64,000 nucleotides of DNA from Raffaelea ambrosiae (Eukaryota; Ascomycota; Sordariomycetes; Ophiostomatales; Ophiostomataceae): NCBI GenBank assembly GCA_002778195.1, contig PCDI01000003.1:1650295-1714294 (forward strand), given 5' to 3'. A program made the translations under genes and the position numbers. How positions within the stretch are numbered: the first letter of the stretch is position 1; each line of letters opens with the position of its first letter. The notes beneath the pieces were generated by a model, which was not told the DNA's origin, did no database searches, and saw nothing but the letters and a program-made list of their open reading frames with translations. This document shows, in pieces, positions 10,580 through 19,910 of this stretch.

Positions 10580-12083
10580 GCCGTCGAGGCTCCGGCACTC
10601 GTTCCGGGAGCGGCTCCAGAAGTGCTGCTGCTGCTTGCTGCGTTCGAAGGGGCCGCTGCCACGGCCACCACCACTGACACGGGCGCTGCTCCACCACCGA
10701 CACCACTGCCGCTGCCGCCGCCTCCGCTCTTCACCGTCGACACGGACGAACTGTGCGGCCGGATGGTGTCGGCGGACGGCGAGAAGGGTCTCGGCGGCGG
10801 CGGGGGCTGCGAGGTGTACCCGGCGGTGGGCACGTCGGCCCAGCGGTTGATGGAGGAGCTGGAGGTGGCGGTCCAGATGTAGCCGTCGCTAGCGACGAGC
10901 TTGCTGACGCCGTCGTGCTCCTGGGCGACGGCCACGGAGATGCCGTCGTCGACGTCGAGGCTGCCGCGGATGTCGGTCTTGACGACGAGGCCGGCGCGGT
11001 CGGAGCTGTAGAAGAGGCGCAGGTCCGGGCTGGCGGCGTAGAGCGACCAGACGCTGTCGTTGTGCATGGTCAGGGTGTGCATGCAGCGGCCGGCGGTGAT
11101 GCTCCAGATCTTGACCGTCTGGTCGGACGACGCCGTCAGGACGGTCTGGGCGAGGTCGTCGACGAGGATGGCGCGGACGTTGTCGGTGTGGCCGACAAAC
11201 TTGGTAATGTTCTTGCCGGTGCGCGGGTCCCACAGACGCACCGTCGACTCGGGCCCGCCGCTGGCCAGCAGGCTGTGGGTGGCGCGCAGCGCATAGACCG
11301 AGCCCTTCTCGGTGTGCTCCTCGCCGCTGACGTCGATCTCGAGCGTCTTGCCGCCGCCGGCCAGGTCCCAGAGGCAGATGCGCCGGTCGAGGCCGCCCGA
11401 GGCGACCCAGGGCGCGTTCTGGCCGGGCGAGGCGACGCATTTGACGTAGTCGGTGTGGCGGCCGAGGATGGCCGGCTCGTCGTCATTGTAGTCGGCGCGC
11501 GGGCGCCAGATCTTGACGAGCAGGTCGGACGAGGCGGTCACGAGGGCCGAGTTGTTCTGGGCGAGCACAATGTCGTTGATCCAGTGCGTGTGCGCCTGGG
11601 CCTGGGCGCGGCAGGTGGCCGTCTGGACATGGCGCGCGGGGGTCGGGGCAGCCGTCTTGGGGGGGGAGTTCGAGGTGGTGGTCTTGAGAGGCTCGCCGTC
11701 GTCGGATCGCTTCGGGTCCAGGTGCAGGTCCCAGGCGCAGACCACGCCGTCGCGGCCACCCGAGTATCTGTTGCAGTCAGGGTCAGCAACCAAGGGCAGA
11801 ACGACGTCTCAGCAGGTCCCCGCCATGGGAGAGGGGGGGCTTACAAAATCGAGTTCTCGCTGTCCACGGCGAGGCCATTGACACCCAGCCGGTGGCCGAC
11901 CGACTGCGCATCGATTTCGAGGACTGCAGGCGAGCAGTGTTAGCAAAAAGAGGAAAATGGCTGCACGGAAGACTGTTTGTCCAGCTGGAGCTGTGAGTGC
12001 GGCACAGGAAAAAAAGTTGAAAATAAAAATAAAAATAAAACTTTACCATAGCTAATCCTCTGGCGGACTTTCTTGGTCGCCAT
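8146..12083 (-). CDS. WD40-repeat protein, WDR48/UAF1 (Duf1/Bun107) ortholog, deubiquitinase cofactor
   Basis: Five exons: 12083-12047, 11923-11845, 11767-9924, 9846-8528 and 8412-8146, totalling 1181 residues. Introns have GTAAAG, GTAAGC, GTGAGT and GTATGG donors, and all joins keep frame. The N-terminus reads RISYVLEIDAQSVGHRLGVN, followed by LAVDSENSILYSGGRDGVVC and WD40 repeats containing VKIWRPR, ICLWDLAGG, VRLWDPRTGK and VKIWSITAGR. A long Ser/Gly/Ala/Pro insert (around 10.35-10.8 kb) splits the propeller. The C-terminal part (INLGKWIMRYLFANL, then LPINMSLATLRAHIWKNSSD) is the WDR48-specific region with its SUMO-like tail. In yeasts and animals these proteins bind and activate USP1/12/46-type deubiquitinases. 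Further poly-Ala and Gly inserts sit near 9.4-9.5 kb. Confidence 0.92.
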
Positions 12084-13031
12084 GGCTGCGAGCTAGGAGA
12101 CGATCGATCTGCCCAAAAAAAAAAAAAAGAGGGCGTTGGGTGGTGGTGGTGGCTGATCACGCACGCAGACGAACCGTGGATTTGGCGAGATATGGCCGAA
12201 AGGGCCGCAGTTTCGGGTAAAGGGTCCCCCTCCCCAGAAATTCGGGTCCAACTGCCCGGCCGTGCTAAGGTTCCAGGGTCTGGGGCGGCTGCTGTGGGCA
12301 GCGAGGCAAAAGGTGAAGCAAAAAGCGTTGCGAAGAAAAAAAAAGTCGCGATGTTGGGTGAAGAGGAGGAAAAGAGGAGAAGGGGGAAAGAGCTACTAGG
12401 CGTAATGTAAGAAGGTCGGGTGTTGACAGGCGCGGGAAGGTACAGAAAACGGCAGGTGCGGAGGTGGAGGAGATGGCGGAAGGAAAGTGCGACTGAGACT
12501 TGGAAAGCAAGGCTGGATGGACCCTTCGCTACTTAATGGGTGGTTTAATGGGTGGGGACCGTTTGTCTGCTAGGGTGGGCAAAGATAATACTGTACGTCT
12601 GTACGGCTCATCCACTGCGGGGGAGAGGTCCAACAGACAGAAGCAGTGGCTCTCCTGGGCCGTGTAATCCACAGCCCGTGCCAATACTGTGTGAGATCTT
12701 GCGCCTCCCTTTTTGCGTGGTATTTCTCTTGCCACCTTTTTCCGTCCAACAACAAACACATTTTGTTTCGTGGCGCCACGCCAGTGTTTTCGAATACACA
12801 GCACCGTGTATGGTCTGGCCTTGGGCCATGTCCATTTCTTGCTTTTCTAGACGTCTTGATTATATACAGATGCTGAGTTGTTTGTGGTCTCGAGCCCTCG
12901 AGCTGGAAAGAGTGATTCTTTCGGTCAAGTCGTATTAGTATCGAGCCAGGTGTCTCCTGATTCCCCTGATTGTGCCCTCTGGAAATTATCCGGTCTTTTT
13001 ATTTTTTTTACACATATCCGTATCGTACATT
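12084..13031. other. Intergenic region upstream of the WDR48-like gene
   Basis: Sits between the start of the WDR48-like gene and the stop codon of the Zn2Cys6 factor, both on the minus strand. There is an A-run at 12115-12128 (T-run on the gene strand) just upstream of the WDR48 start. Only short frames without motifs are present. Confidence 0.45.
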
Positions 13032-16000
13032 TCAATTCCACCGGTACAGAGACTCGAGTGGCGGGTCGTTGAACAGCCAGCCCATCGTCTCGCCGTTGCC
13101 GCCGCCGCCACCCTGGGGCGGGTCGGGCATCAGAAAGTCCCAGTTCAGGGCCATGTCAAACGGCATCGTGAACTCGGTCGGCTGCTCGATGGCGCTACCC
13201 AGGCTGCCCAGCGAGACAGGGACCTGCATTGGCATCGGCGTGTCTGTCGCCATCTGCGGCAGAAGCTGCTGCTGTCCCGTATCGCTGCCCACCATGGTGA
13301 CGTCGTCGGACGGTGTCATTTGCTGGTGTCCGGGCGTGGTCGGGAAGAGTTGTGGATGCGCTTGCAGTGGCTGCTGGTGCTGTGATGGCAGTTGTTCTTG
13401 TGACGATGGTGCAGGAGCCTGAGCCTGAGCCTGCGTCTGCGCCTGGGCCTGAGCCTGAGCCTGAGCCTGTGGCTGTGGCTGTGGCTGTGGCTGCTGCTGC
13501 TGCTGCTGCTCCAGGTCCAGCTCCCGCGCTTGTTCTTGTGCCTGCAAGACCAGCCGCTCTATGATCGGCATGCACTTGTCCTCCGCGTCCTCAGCCGCCT
13601 GGACCATTTCTCGTCCCAGGGCGGCGCGCGTCTCGGGCGTCGCCGACGACACCGACATCATGCCGCGCCGCAGCCCGTCGATCTGCGCCACCACCAAGCG
13701 GTACAGCAGGTAGCCCTTGAAGTTGGTCTCGCCCGCCTGGATGCCGCGCAGACACCACGCGGTTGCATTGTCGATAATGTCCAGCAAGTCTTGGCGGACG
13801 GGCGCGCGTGCACGGCCGGCGCGCCGCTGCTCCATGGCGTCCAGCAGATTGCCGCCGAGCAGCAGCCGCGCCCCGCCCTGGGCGTCGTCCTCCAGCAGCT
13901 GGAGCTTGATCTCCAGGGCGATCATGAGGCTGGCCTGCAGGGTGAGCTTGCGCAGGGTGCCGCTGCCGAGCAGCGTCAGTCGCACGAGGTCGTTGTCGAT
14001 GCCTTCCGTGGTGCCGAGGGCCGTGACCGTCGCCGACACTTCGTTGGCCAGCTTTATGGCCTCGTAGGGCGATGCCAGCTCGGTCTCGGTGACGGACAGG
14101 TCCATCACCTTGCCAGGGCAGGCCGTGTTCCAGATCTTGACGGCGCTGTCGATCACCACGCGGCGCGAAAACGCATACGTGCCTGCGTTGTGCAGCGTGG
14201 CCCCATAGTAGGGGGCGTGCAGGCAGATCAGGTAGCGCCGCAGCATGATATCCACGACGGCAAGCTGGAAGTGCGACAGCGGCGGCGGCGGCGGCGGCTT
14301 CTTGCCCGCGTCTGTTCCTCTTGCTGCGGATCCTCCACCGGCTCCTCCACCTTCTTGTCCTGGAGTACGACTGGCAGCAGCATCCGAAGAAGCCGTGTCC
14401 GAGTACCGCTGCAGAGTCTCGCAGAGTGTCCGGTAGGCACTTCGGAACTCCTTGTCGAGCCGCAACGTCTCGGCGTACGAGGTCTCCAGGCTTGGGTCAT
14501 TGATGTAGCGGACGATCGCAAGGCGGACGGGCAAGGTTTGGCGCAGTGCAATGGCCAGCGATGTCTGGGTAAAGCGCTTGGGGTCCGGTGCCGAAGCAGC
14601 AGCAGCTGTCTTTCCGGAGGGCCCAGTAGTTGCGGCAGACGTACCCGCAGTGGTGCTGGTGGCGCCGGTGCGGCTCGTCGCATCTCGCCTCTTTGGCTCC
14701 TGAGACCTTTCCTCCTCGCCTTCCGCTTCCGCTTCCTCTGTGGCTTCGCCTGCATTGCCCGTCTCCGCTGCCTTTGTTGCCTTGTCTGCGTCCATCCCAT
14801 TGGCGCCTGTTTCGGCTTCTCTAGCATCTCTGTCTTGAGCCCTGGCTTCTGTGTCCTTGCGCGTATTCTTCCTGTTGCTACTTTGTCCAGGCGTTTCTTG
14901 CTGCGCCTCTGTCTCGGCGTCCTCGCCGACCTCCTGTCGTTGCTTTAGCCGTTGGTGCCGTTGGTGCTGCTGGTGCCGCGGGTGCCGCTGGTGCCGCTGG
15001 TGCCGCTGGGTGTTCTCCAGCCGGTCGTTGTCTTCCTGCAGCTCTTCGTCGTCAAAGTTGCCCGGTGGCTGGGTGTCAAAGTCGCTCAGTGACATCAAGG
15101 GAGACGCTCCCGCATCGATGCTCGTAGACACCACAATCTCCAAGATGGTGTTCCACAGCCGGCGCCGCATCTCTCCGCCCAGCCGCGTGGACTGCTTGGG
15201 AAGCTGGGTTGGGTCCCGGTGCAGGCCCATATACATGGCGGCCCGCAGAGTGTCTCCCAGCGAGATCCACGTCAGCGACGAGCCGACACTGATAACTTCG
15301 CGGACGAGCAGCATCAGAATCTGCGCCTGCAGCGTCTGCAGCGTCAGGTGCTGCTTGAACTCGGGCTCGGACAGCCACAGCTGTGCGTCGTAGATCCAGC
15401 GCACCGCCCGGGTGCGAAGATAGGAGTGGTTGTCGTGGGTGGCCGACCCAATGGCCAGGACGAGCTTGAGCTGCACCAGAAAGGCCGGGTCCGGGACCGC
15501 ACCGTCCCTCCAGATAGCCTCGTAGTTCCGCATAAACATGGGTATGTGCAGCACGCGGTAGATGCTCTCGCTGTCGCGCATGTAGCAGTGCACCAGCTGG
15601 TCGGCCACGTCGCGGGAGGGCAGTCCCGTTGGCCGGGGGGGCCAGCCCGGCGACCGCTGTGCCTTGACGACGCGCGCCAGCTGCTTCAAGCGGTACATAT
15701 CAGTGAACAGCTTCATGGAGGCGTCGTTTCCAACGAGTGGCTCAAGCATTTCGAAAACGTCACGGAACTACGTACGCTGCGTCAGTGCACTCTCGTAAGG
15801 CTGGAGGCGGGGGCATATGTACGATCACAGCCGCAAACATGCGTGTGTCCGCAACCACGACTTCATTGTACTCACCCCGACCATGCTGTTGACCCAGTGG
15901 CTCTGGCCAAACAGCCGCGTCTTGTGCATGACACTGCGGCTCGTCACGGGCACTTGGCCGTGCAATGTCTGCACAAAGAAATCCGCCGTGAGGCCCTGGC

Positions 16001-16604
16001 CGTTGTATCCGGCCAGCACGCCGCCATCGGATCGAGGCGACGAGGGTCGAGGGGGGCCAGTCGGCATGCGGATGTGTGACGAGCTTTCCTTGTGGGTGTG
16101 GGCCTGCTGGTCTTGTTGGGGGCCGCGCAGCCGCCGGAGCATCTCCGACTTTTCTGCCAAGGCCGATTCCAGGACCTGAATCCGCCGCCTCAACGATTCC
16201 TCGTCGTCCGTTGGCGGTGGCTGCAAAGAAGCGGACGACGGCGAGTCGCTCCCTCCTACCGGCGACAGGGAAAACGTGGGCATGGCGTCCACGACGCTGG
16301 AAATGGCTGGCATCTCTTCCTGGCGCTGTTGTTGCTGTTTCTGTTGTTGCTGCTGCTGTTGTTGCTGTTGCTGGTGCTGCTGGTGCTGGTGCTGCAGCAA
16401 TGGCGACGACGCGTGCAAGCTGGCCATGGCGGACAAGCCCGCAAAACCCCCCCGTTGGCCCCGTTCTGCTACTGTCGGCGACGGAAAGTCCATGGTTTCA
16501 CGAGCGGCCTCCAGCGGCTGCAGAGGCCGGGATGCGCGCAGCTGGGGCTGGGCGGGCGTAGACGCCGGCAAGCCACCATTGTCGGTTTGGTCATGGTGGT
16601 CGTG

Positions 16605-16644
<40 letters not shown>

Positions 16645-16944
16645 ACTGGCCGCCGTTGCTGTGGACGGCGACGAGGCGCCTTCGCGGGCGGAGGAGGCAC
16701 GTCCTCGTAGACACAGGCGACCTCTCTGCGCGAGCGCAGACAATTGCTGCATGGGGATTCCCTGTTGCAGCGGATCTTGCGCTGGCGGCAAAGGATGCAG
16801 GAGCTGTGGCAGGCCAAATTGGAAGCACCATGCAGGCGTCAATAACAAGTCGTGCGGTCAACGGAAGGAAGGACAGCCAATGGCAAGGAGAGATGGGACC
16901 CACACAGGCGGTCTTCGTCGGCGTCGAATCTCGGTCTCGGCCAT
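13032..16944 (-). CDS. Zn2Cys6 fungal transcription factor with Fungal_trans middle domain
   Basis: Three exons: 16944-16904 (41 nt), 16803-15876 and 15767-13032, 1234 residues. The main open frame has no ATG before the zinc cluster. Adding the small first exon gives MAETEIRRRRRPPVSCILCR, restoring the usual basic lead-in. The cysteines (16, 19, 26, 32, 35, 44) follow the canonical CX2CX6CX5CX2CX8C pattern that binds two zinc ions and CGG-type sites. The second join reads HWVNSMVG/FRDVFEMLEPLV, a block typical of this family. The ADQLVHCYMRDSESIYRVLH and GLHRDPTQLP stretches belong to the Fungal_trans domain. Poly-Gln tracts (near residues 70 and 170), a Glu/Ala/Thr-rich insert (14.6-14.95 kb) and a Gln-Pro/Gln-Ala dipeptide repeat near the C-terminus are present. 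The target genes are unknown. The nearest divergent neighbour is an MFS transporter. Confidence 0.9.
13410..13512 (-). repeat. Gln-Pro / Gln-Ala dipeptide-coding repeat
   Basis: On the plus strand, tandem CTGAGC and CTGTGG hexamers followed by a CTG run. They encode poly-Gln, then (Gln-Pro)n and (Gln-Ala)n near the C-terminus of the Zn2Cys6 factor, a typical flexible activation-type segment. Confidence 0.85.
16606..16644 (-). repeat. CTG/CAG microsatellite encoding poly-Gln
   Basis: Thirteen uninterrupted TGC triplets on the plus strand encode a pure glutamine run just after the zinc cluster of the transcription factor. A second, interrupted CTG/TTG tract lies at about 16325-16400 in the same exon. 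Confidence 0.9.
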
Positions 16945-17784
16945 GGCGAAAGACGGAGCTCGGCGTGCGTGCGACGCGGACGGTGCCAAGTGCTATGAGA
17001 GACACGGGGATAGGAGGGTGTGGAGAAAGAGGAGACAAGAAGACAAGACAAAAAGCAAGAGACAAAAGACTGCAGACAACGGAAGATACAAATAAAAATA
17101 GAAGAGAAGAGGAAGAAGCCGAAAATAGAAGAAACAAAAAGGAGCCAGCAAAAGGATCCCACTCCCATATCCGCAGAGGCAAAGGATGTATGTGCAAAGG
17201 AATGGCAAAACGGCAACAAGCAATAGCTGGCTACAGCCCCATTGCAGTTGTATTGCAGTCAGGTAGGATGCTTGGACGGAGACGGCTCGGAGAAAGCGTG
17301 CGTGCTCCGTTTTGTATTGGCAATGCAGGGGCGCGTTCGGCAAATTCGAGAGACCAGCTGTAAGCTAAGGCAAGAAAAAGTCGGCGTTAAGAAAGTCGGT
17401 GAATTGCACGCTGGCAGGCCACCTTGTAGGTCGGAGATATTTGCGCTCTCTGATTGGCCAGCGGGCCGTCTTACACCTGTCCACGTCGACCCCGACGTCG
17501 TCCCCGAGTCCGACTTTTCAAACCGTCGCCCTGCAGCTGGCGGCTCCGTTTTCATGGCGACACCGCGATGGATGCAGATCCATGGCCAGAGCTGGATTCG
17601 TATATATTTGTGCGTGTCCCCGTATGCAGCCGTGCGTTGGCTATCCCGTAGAAGAGGAAGCCAACCCCCCCACGACTCGCCCGAGAACCGCTCCGGGACT
17701 CTCCCAGACTGACTCCTCGCAAGACCGACAAGGCTTTCACGGCCTGCAAAAAAAAACTTCCTTTTCAGACACTCCATCGCAAAC
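16945..17784. promoter_or_regulatory. Divergent promoter between the Zn2Cys6 factor and the MFS transporter
   Basis: About 840 bases between opposite start codons. CTCTGATTGG at 17448-17457 (CCAATCAGAG on the minus strand) matches a CCAAT-binding-complex site with the favoured CCAATCA context. The DNA nearest the transcription factor (17020-17200) is A/G-rich, pyrimidine-rich on its sense strand, as expected for a fungal leader. No coding potential was recognised. Confidence 0.5.
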
Positions 17785-19200
17785 ATGTCTGCACAGATGG
17801 ACGCCAAAATTGGCCTCGAGCCAGATTCGGCTACCGATGGCGGTGTGATCTCGGCCGACGAGTATGTCCTGGCCAGCGACGTGGAATCGGGCCGGACCAA
17901 AGAGGAGGACACGGCAGCAGCAGCAGCAGCAGGAGCAGCAGGAGCAGCTGCAGGCGCATCCGAGCTTGACGAGAAGGCAGCGGTCGAAGCCAAGTACGGG
18001 CCGGCCCCTGATGGTGGGCTCGAGGCTTGGATGGTGGCTCTTGGCGCGGGCTGCGTGACCTTTGCCGCGCTGGGCTTTGCCAACTCGTTTGGTGTGTTCC
18101 AGGAATACTACATGACACACCAGCTGGCCGACAAGTCAGCTGACACGATTGCGTGGATTGGCAGCTGCACGGGCTTCTTCCAGTTCCTGGCCGGCGTCTT
18201 TGCCGGGCCCATGTTCGACCGGTACGGGGGCTGGGTCATCCGCCCGGCGGCCATCCTGTGCGTCTTCGCCGTCATGATGACCAGCATCTGCAAGGAGTAC
18301 TACCAGTTCCTGCTGGCCCAGGGCATCCTGCTGGGCCTGGCCACGGGCACCATGCAGCTGCCGGCGTTTGCGGCCGTCTCGCAGTTCTTCGACAAGAAGC
18401 GCGCCGCCGCGCTGGGCTGCTCGGTGGCCGGCTCGTCCATTGGCGGCGTCGTGTTCCCCATTGCCGCCAGCAAGATGCTCAACGCGTCGGGCGGCCACCT
18501 GTCGTTTGGCTGGTCCATCCGCATCCTGGGCTTCATCATGCTGGCCGCGCTGGTGGTCACCGTGCTCACGGTCAAGTCGCGCCTGCCGCCGCGCACCACC
18601 AACCTGTTCCTGGTCGCGGCGCTGCGCCAGCCGGACTACATGCTGCTGATCCTGTCCATGTTCCTGCTGTTCCTGGGCCTCTTCACGCCCATCTTCTTCC
18701 TGCCGTCCTACGCGGTGTCGCAGGGCATGGAGGCCACGCTGGCGTCGTACCTGCTGGCCATTCTCAACGGCGCCTCGACGTTTGGCCGCATCGTGCCCGG
18801 CATCCTGGCCGACAAGATTGGCCGCATCAACGCGCTCGTGTTTGGCGGCATCGTCACCGGCATCTGCATCCTGTGCATGACCAAGGCCACCTCGACGGCC
18901 GGGCTGATCGTCTTTGCCGTCTTCTTCGGCTTCGCCTCCGGCACCATCATCTCGGGCGGCATGGCCGCCCTGACGGTCTGTGTCAAGGACGCCCGCAACA
19001 TGGGCACGTACATGGGCCAGGGCATGGGCATGGCCTCCATTGCCATCCTGATCGGGCCGCCAATCAATGCCAGCCTGCTCAACACACACGGCAGCTACCT
19101 GCCGACAACCATCCTGAGCGGTGTCGTCAGCATTGTCGGTTCTCTTGTCGCTCTGTATGCGAAAAGCTTCACGTCGGCTGGTTTGCTGGGCCGCACGTAA
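17785..19200 (+). CDS. MFS transporter, monocarboxylate transporter (MCT)-like
   Basis: Single exon, 471 residues. A hydrophilic N-tail with an Ala run leads into PDGGLEAWMVALGAGCVTF, the conserved start of the first membrane helix in fungal MCT-type MFS proteins. The motif FAGPMFDRYGGWV matches the loop 2-3 MFS signature, and about twelve hydrophobic segments follow. The second half includes GRIVPGILADKIGRINAL, the equivalent loop in the C-domain. Such proteins move short monocarboxylates or related metabolites across the plasma membrane, though many fungal members (Esbp6/Mch type) have no known substrate. The divergent Zn2Cys6 gene is a candidate regulator by position only. The stop is followed at once by an AT-rich 3' region. 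Confidence 0.92.
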   Translation: MSAQMDAKIGLEPDSATDGGVISADEYVLASDVESGRTKEEDTAAAAAAGAAGAAAGASELDEKAAVEAKYGPAPDGGLEAWMVALGAGCVTFAALGFANSFGVFQEYYMTHQLADKSADTIAWIGSCTGFFQFLAGVFAGPMFDRYGGWVIRPAAILCVFAVMMTSICKEYYQFLLAQGILLGLATGTMQLPAFAAVSQFFDKKRAAALGCSVAGSSIGGVVFPIAASKMLNASGGHLSFGWSIRILGFIMLAALVVTVLTVKSRLPPRTTNLFLVAALRQPDYMLLILSMFLLFLGLFTPIFFLPSYAVSQGMEATLASYLLAILNGASTFGRIVPGILADKIGRINALVFGGIVTGICILCMTKATSTAGLIVFAVFFGFASGTIISGGMAALTVCVKDARNMGTYMGQGMGMASIAILIGPPINASLLNTHGSYLPTTILSGVVSIVGSLVALYAKSFTSAGLLGRT

Positions 19201-19910
19201 AAGCTGTTTGTTGTTTTTCCACAGAACGAAGTTGGCCAAGCGTCAGTACATATTTCTTTCTACGTCGTTTTGTAATCACGCAATCACGCACCCTTATGTG
19301 TTGCCAATCAGCATTGGATATCTTCTTTTTTCTTCACGTTGAATGTTTGGTGTTTGGTGTCTGTGATCTTTGGTGTCTTTGGTATTTTGCATCCTGTGGC
19401 TGTTGTGTTTACAGCATTTGTGATTATTCGCTTTTCTCTGCTCATCTTGAACAGTCGCCCGTGGTATTTTTGCAGATAGATATAGACAGACATAATTAAT
19501 TGCATCCATGTCTTTGGCTCCTTCCCTTTGGTGCCAGCAAGTTGCTTTGTCATTATGTCACCGATCGTTCTTTCCCACGTAATGTGAAAACATAATTTTT
19601 TTATTCCAATTTTTTTGTACGCGTTTATTTGTTTGTTTTTGACTCCATGTTGTAAACTCTTCCCGAAATACGAAAACAAAACCAAAAAAAAAAAAAACTC
19701 CTGTAAATACAAAATGGGTTCGCAATCCAGTTTTCATGATGTGCTGTGCTCTGTTTGGCCTTTTCTTTTTGGTTTTCCTTTTTCTTTTTCAAGTTCTTTC
19801 AGTTTTGAGCCTTTGTTGGGCATATTGCACCATATCAACCCAGAGCAGGTCTTCTTGGTTTCGTTTGGGCAACTCGTTGGCTGCCCGTCTCTCTCTCTCC
19901 CATTGCTCCT
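19201..19910. other. Convergent intergenic region
   Basis: The 3' ends of the MFS gene (+) and the adhesin-domain gene (-) face each other. T-rich DNA with repeated TTTGGTGT words near 19345-19385 and an A-run at 19684-19697 fits 3' UTRs. No gene was found. Confidence 0.45.

Noticed and set aside
16092..17363. 423-residue plus-strand frame over the transcription factor start and its promoter
   Set aside because: Leu/Arg-rich antisense of poly-Gln coding DNA. The minus strand gives a canonical Zn2Cys6 cluster.
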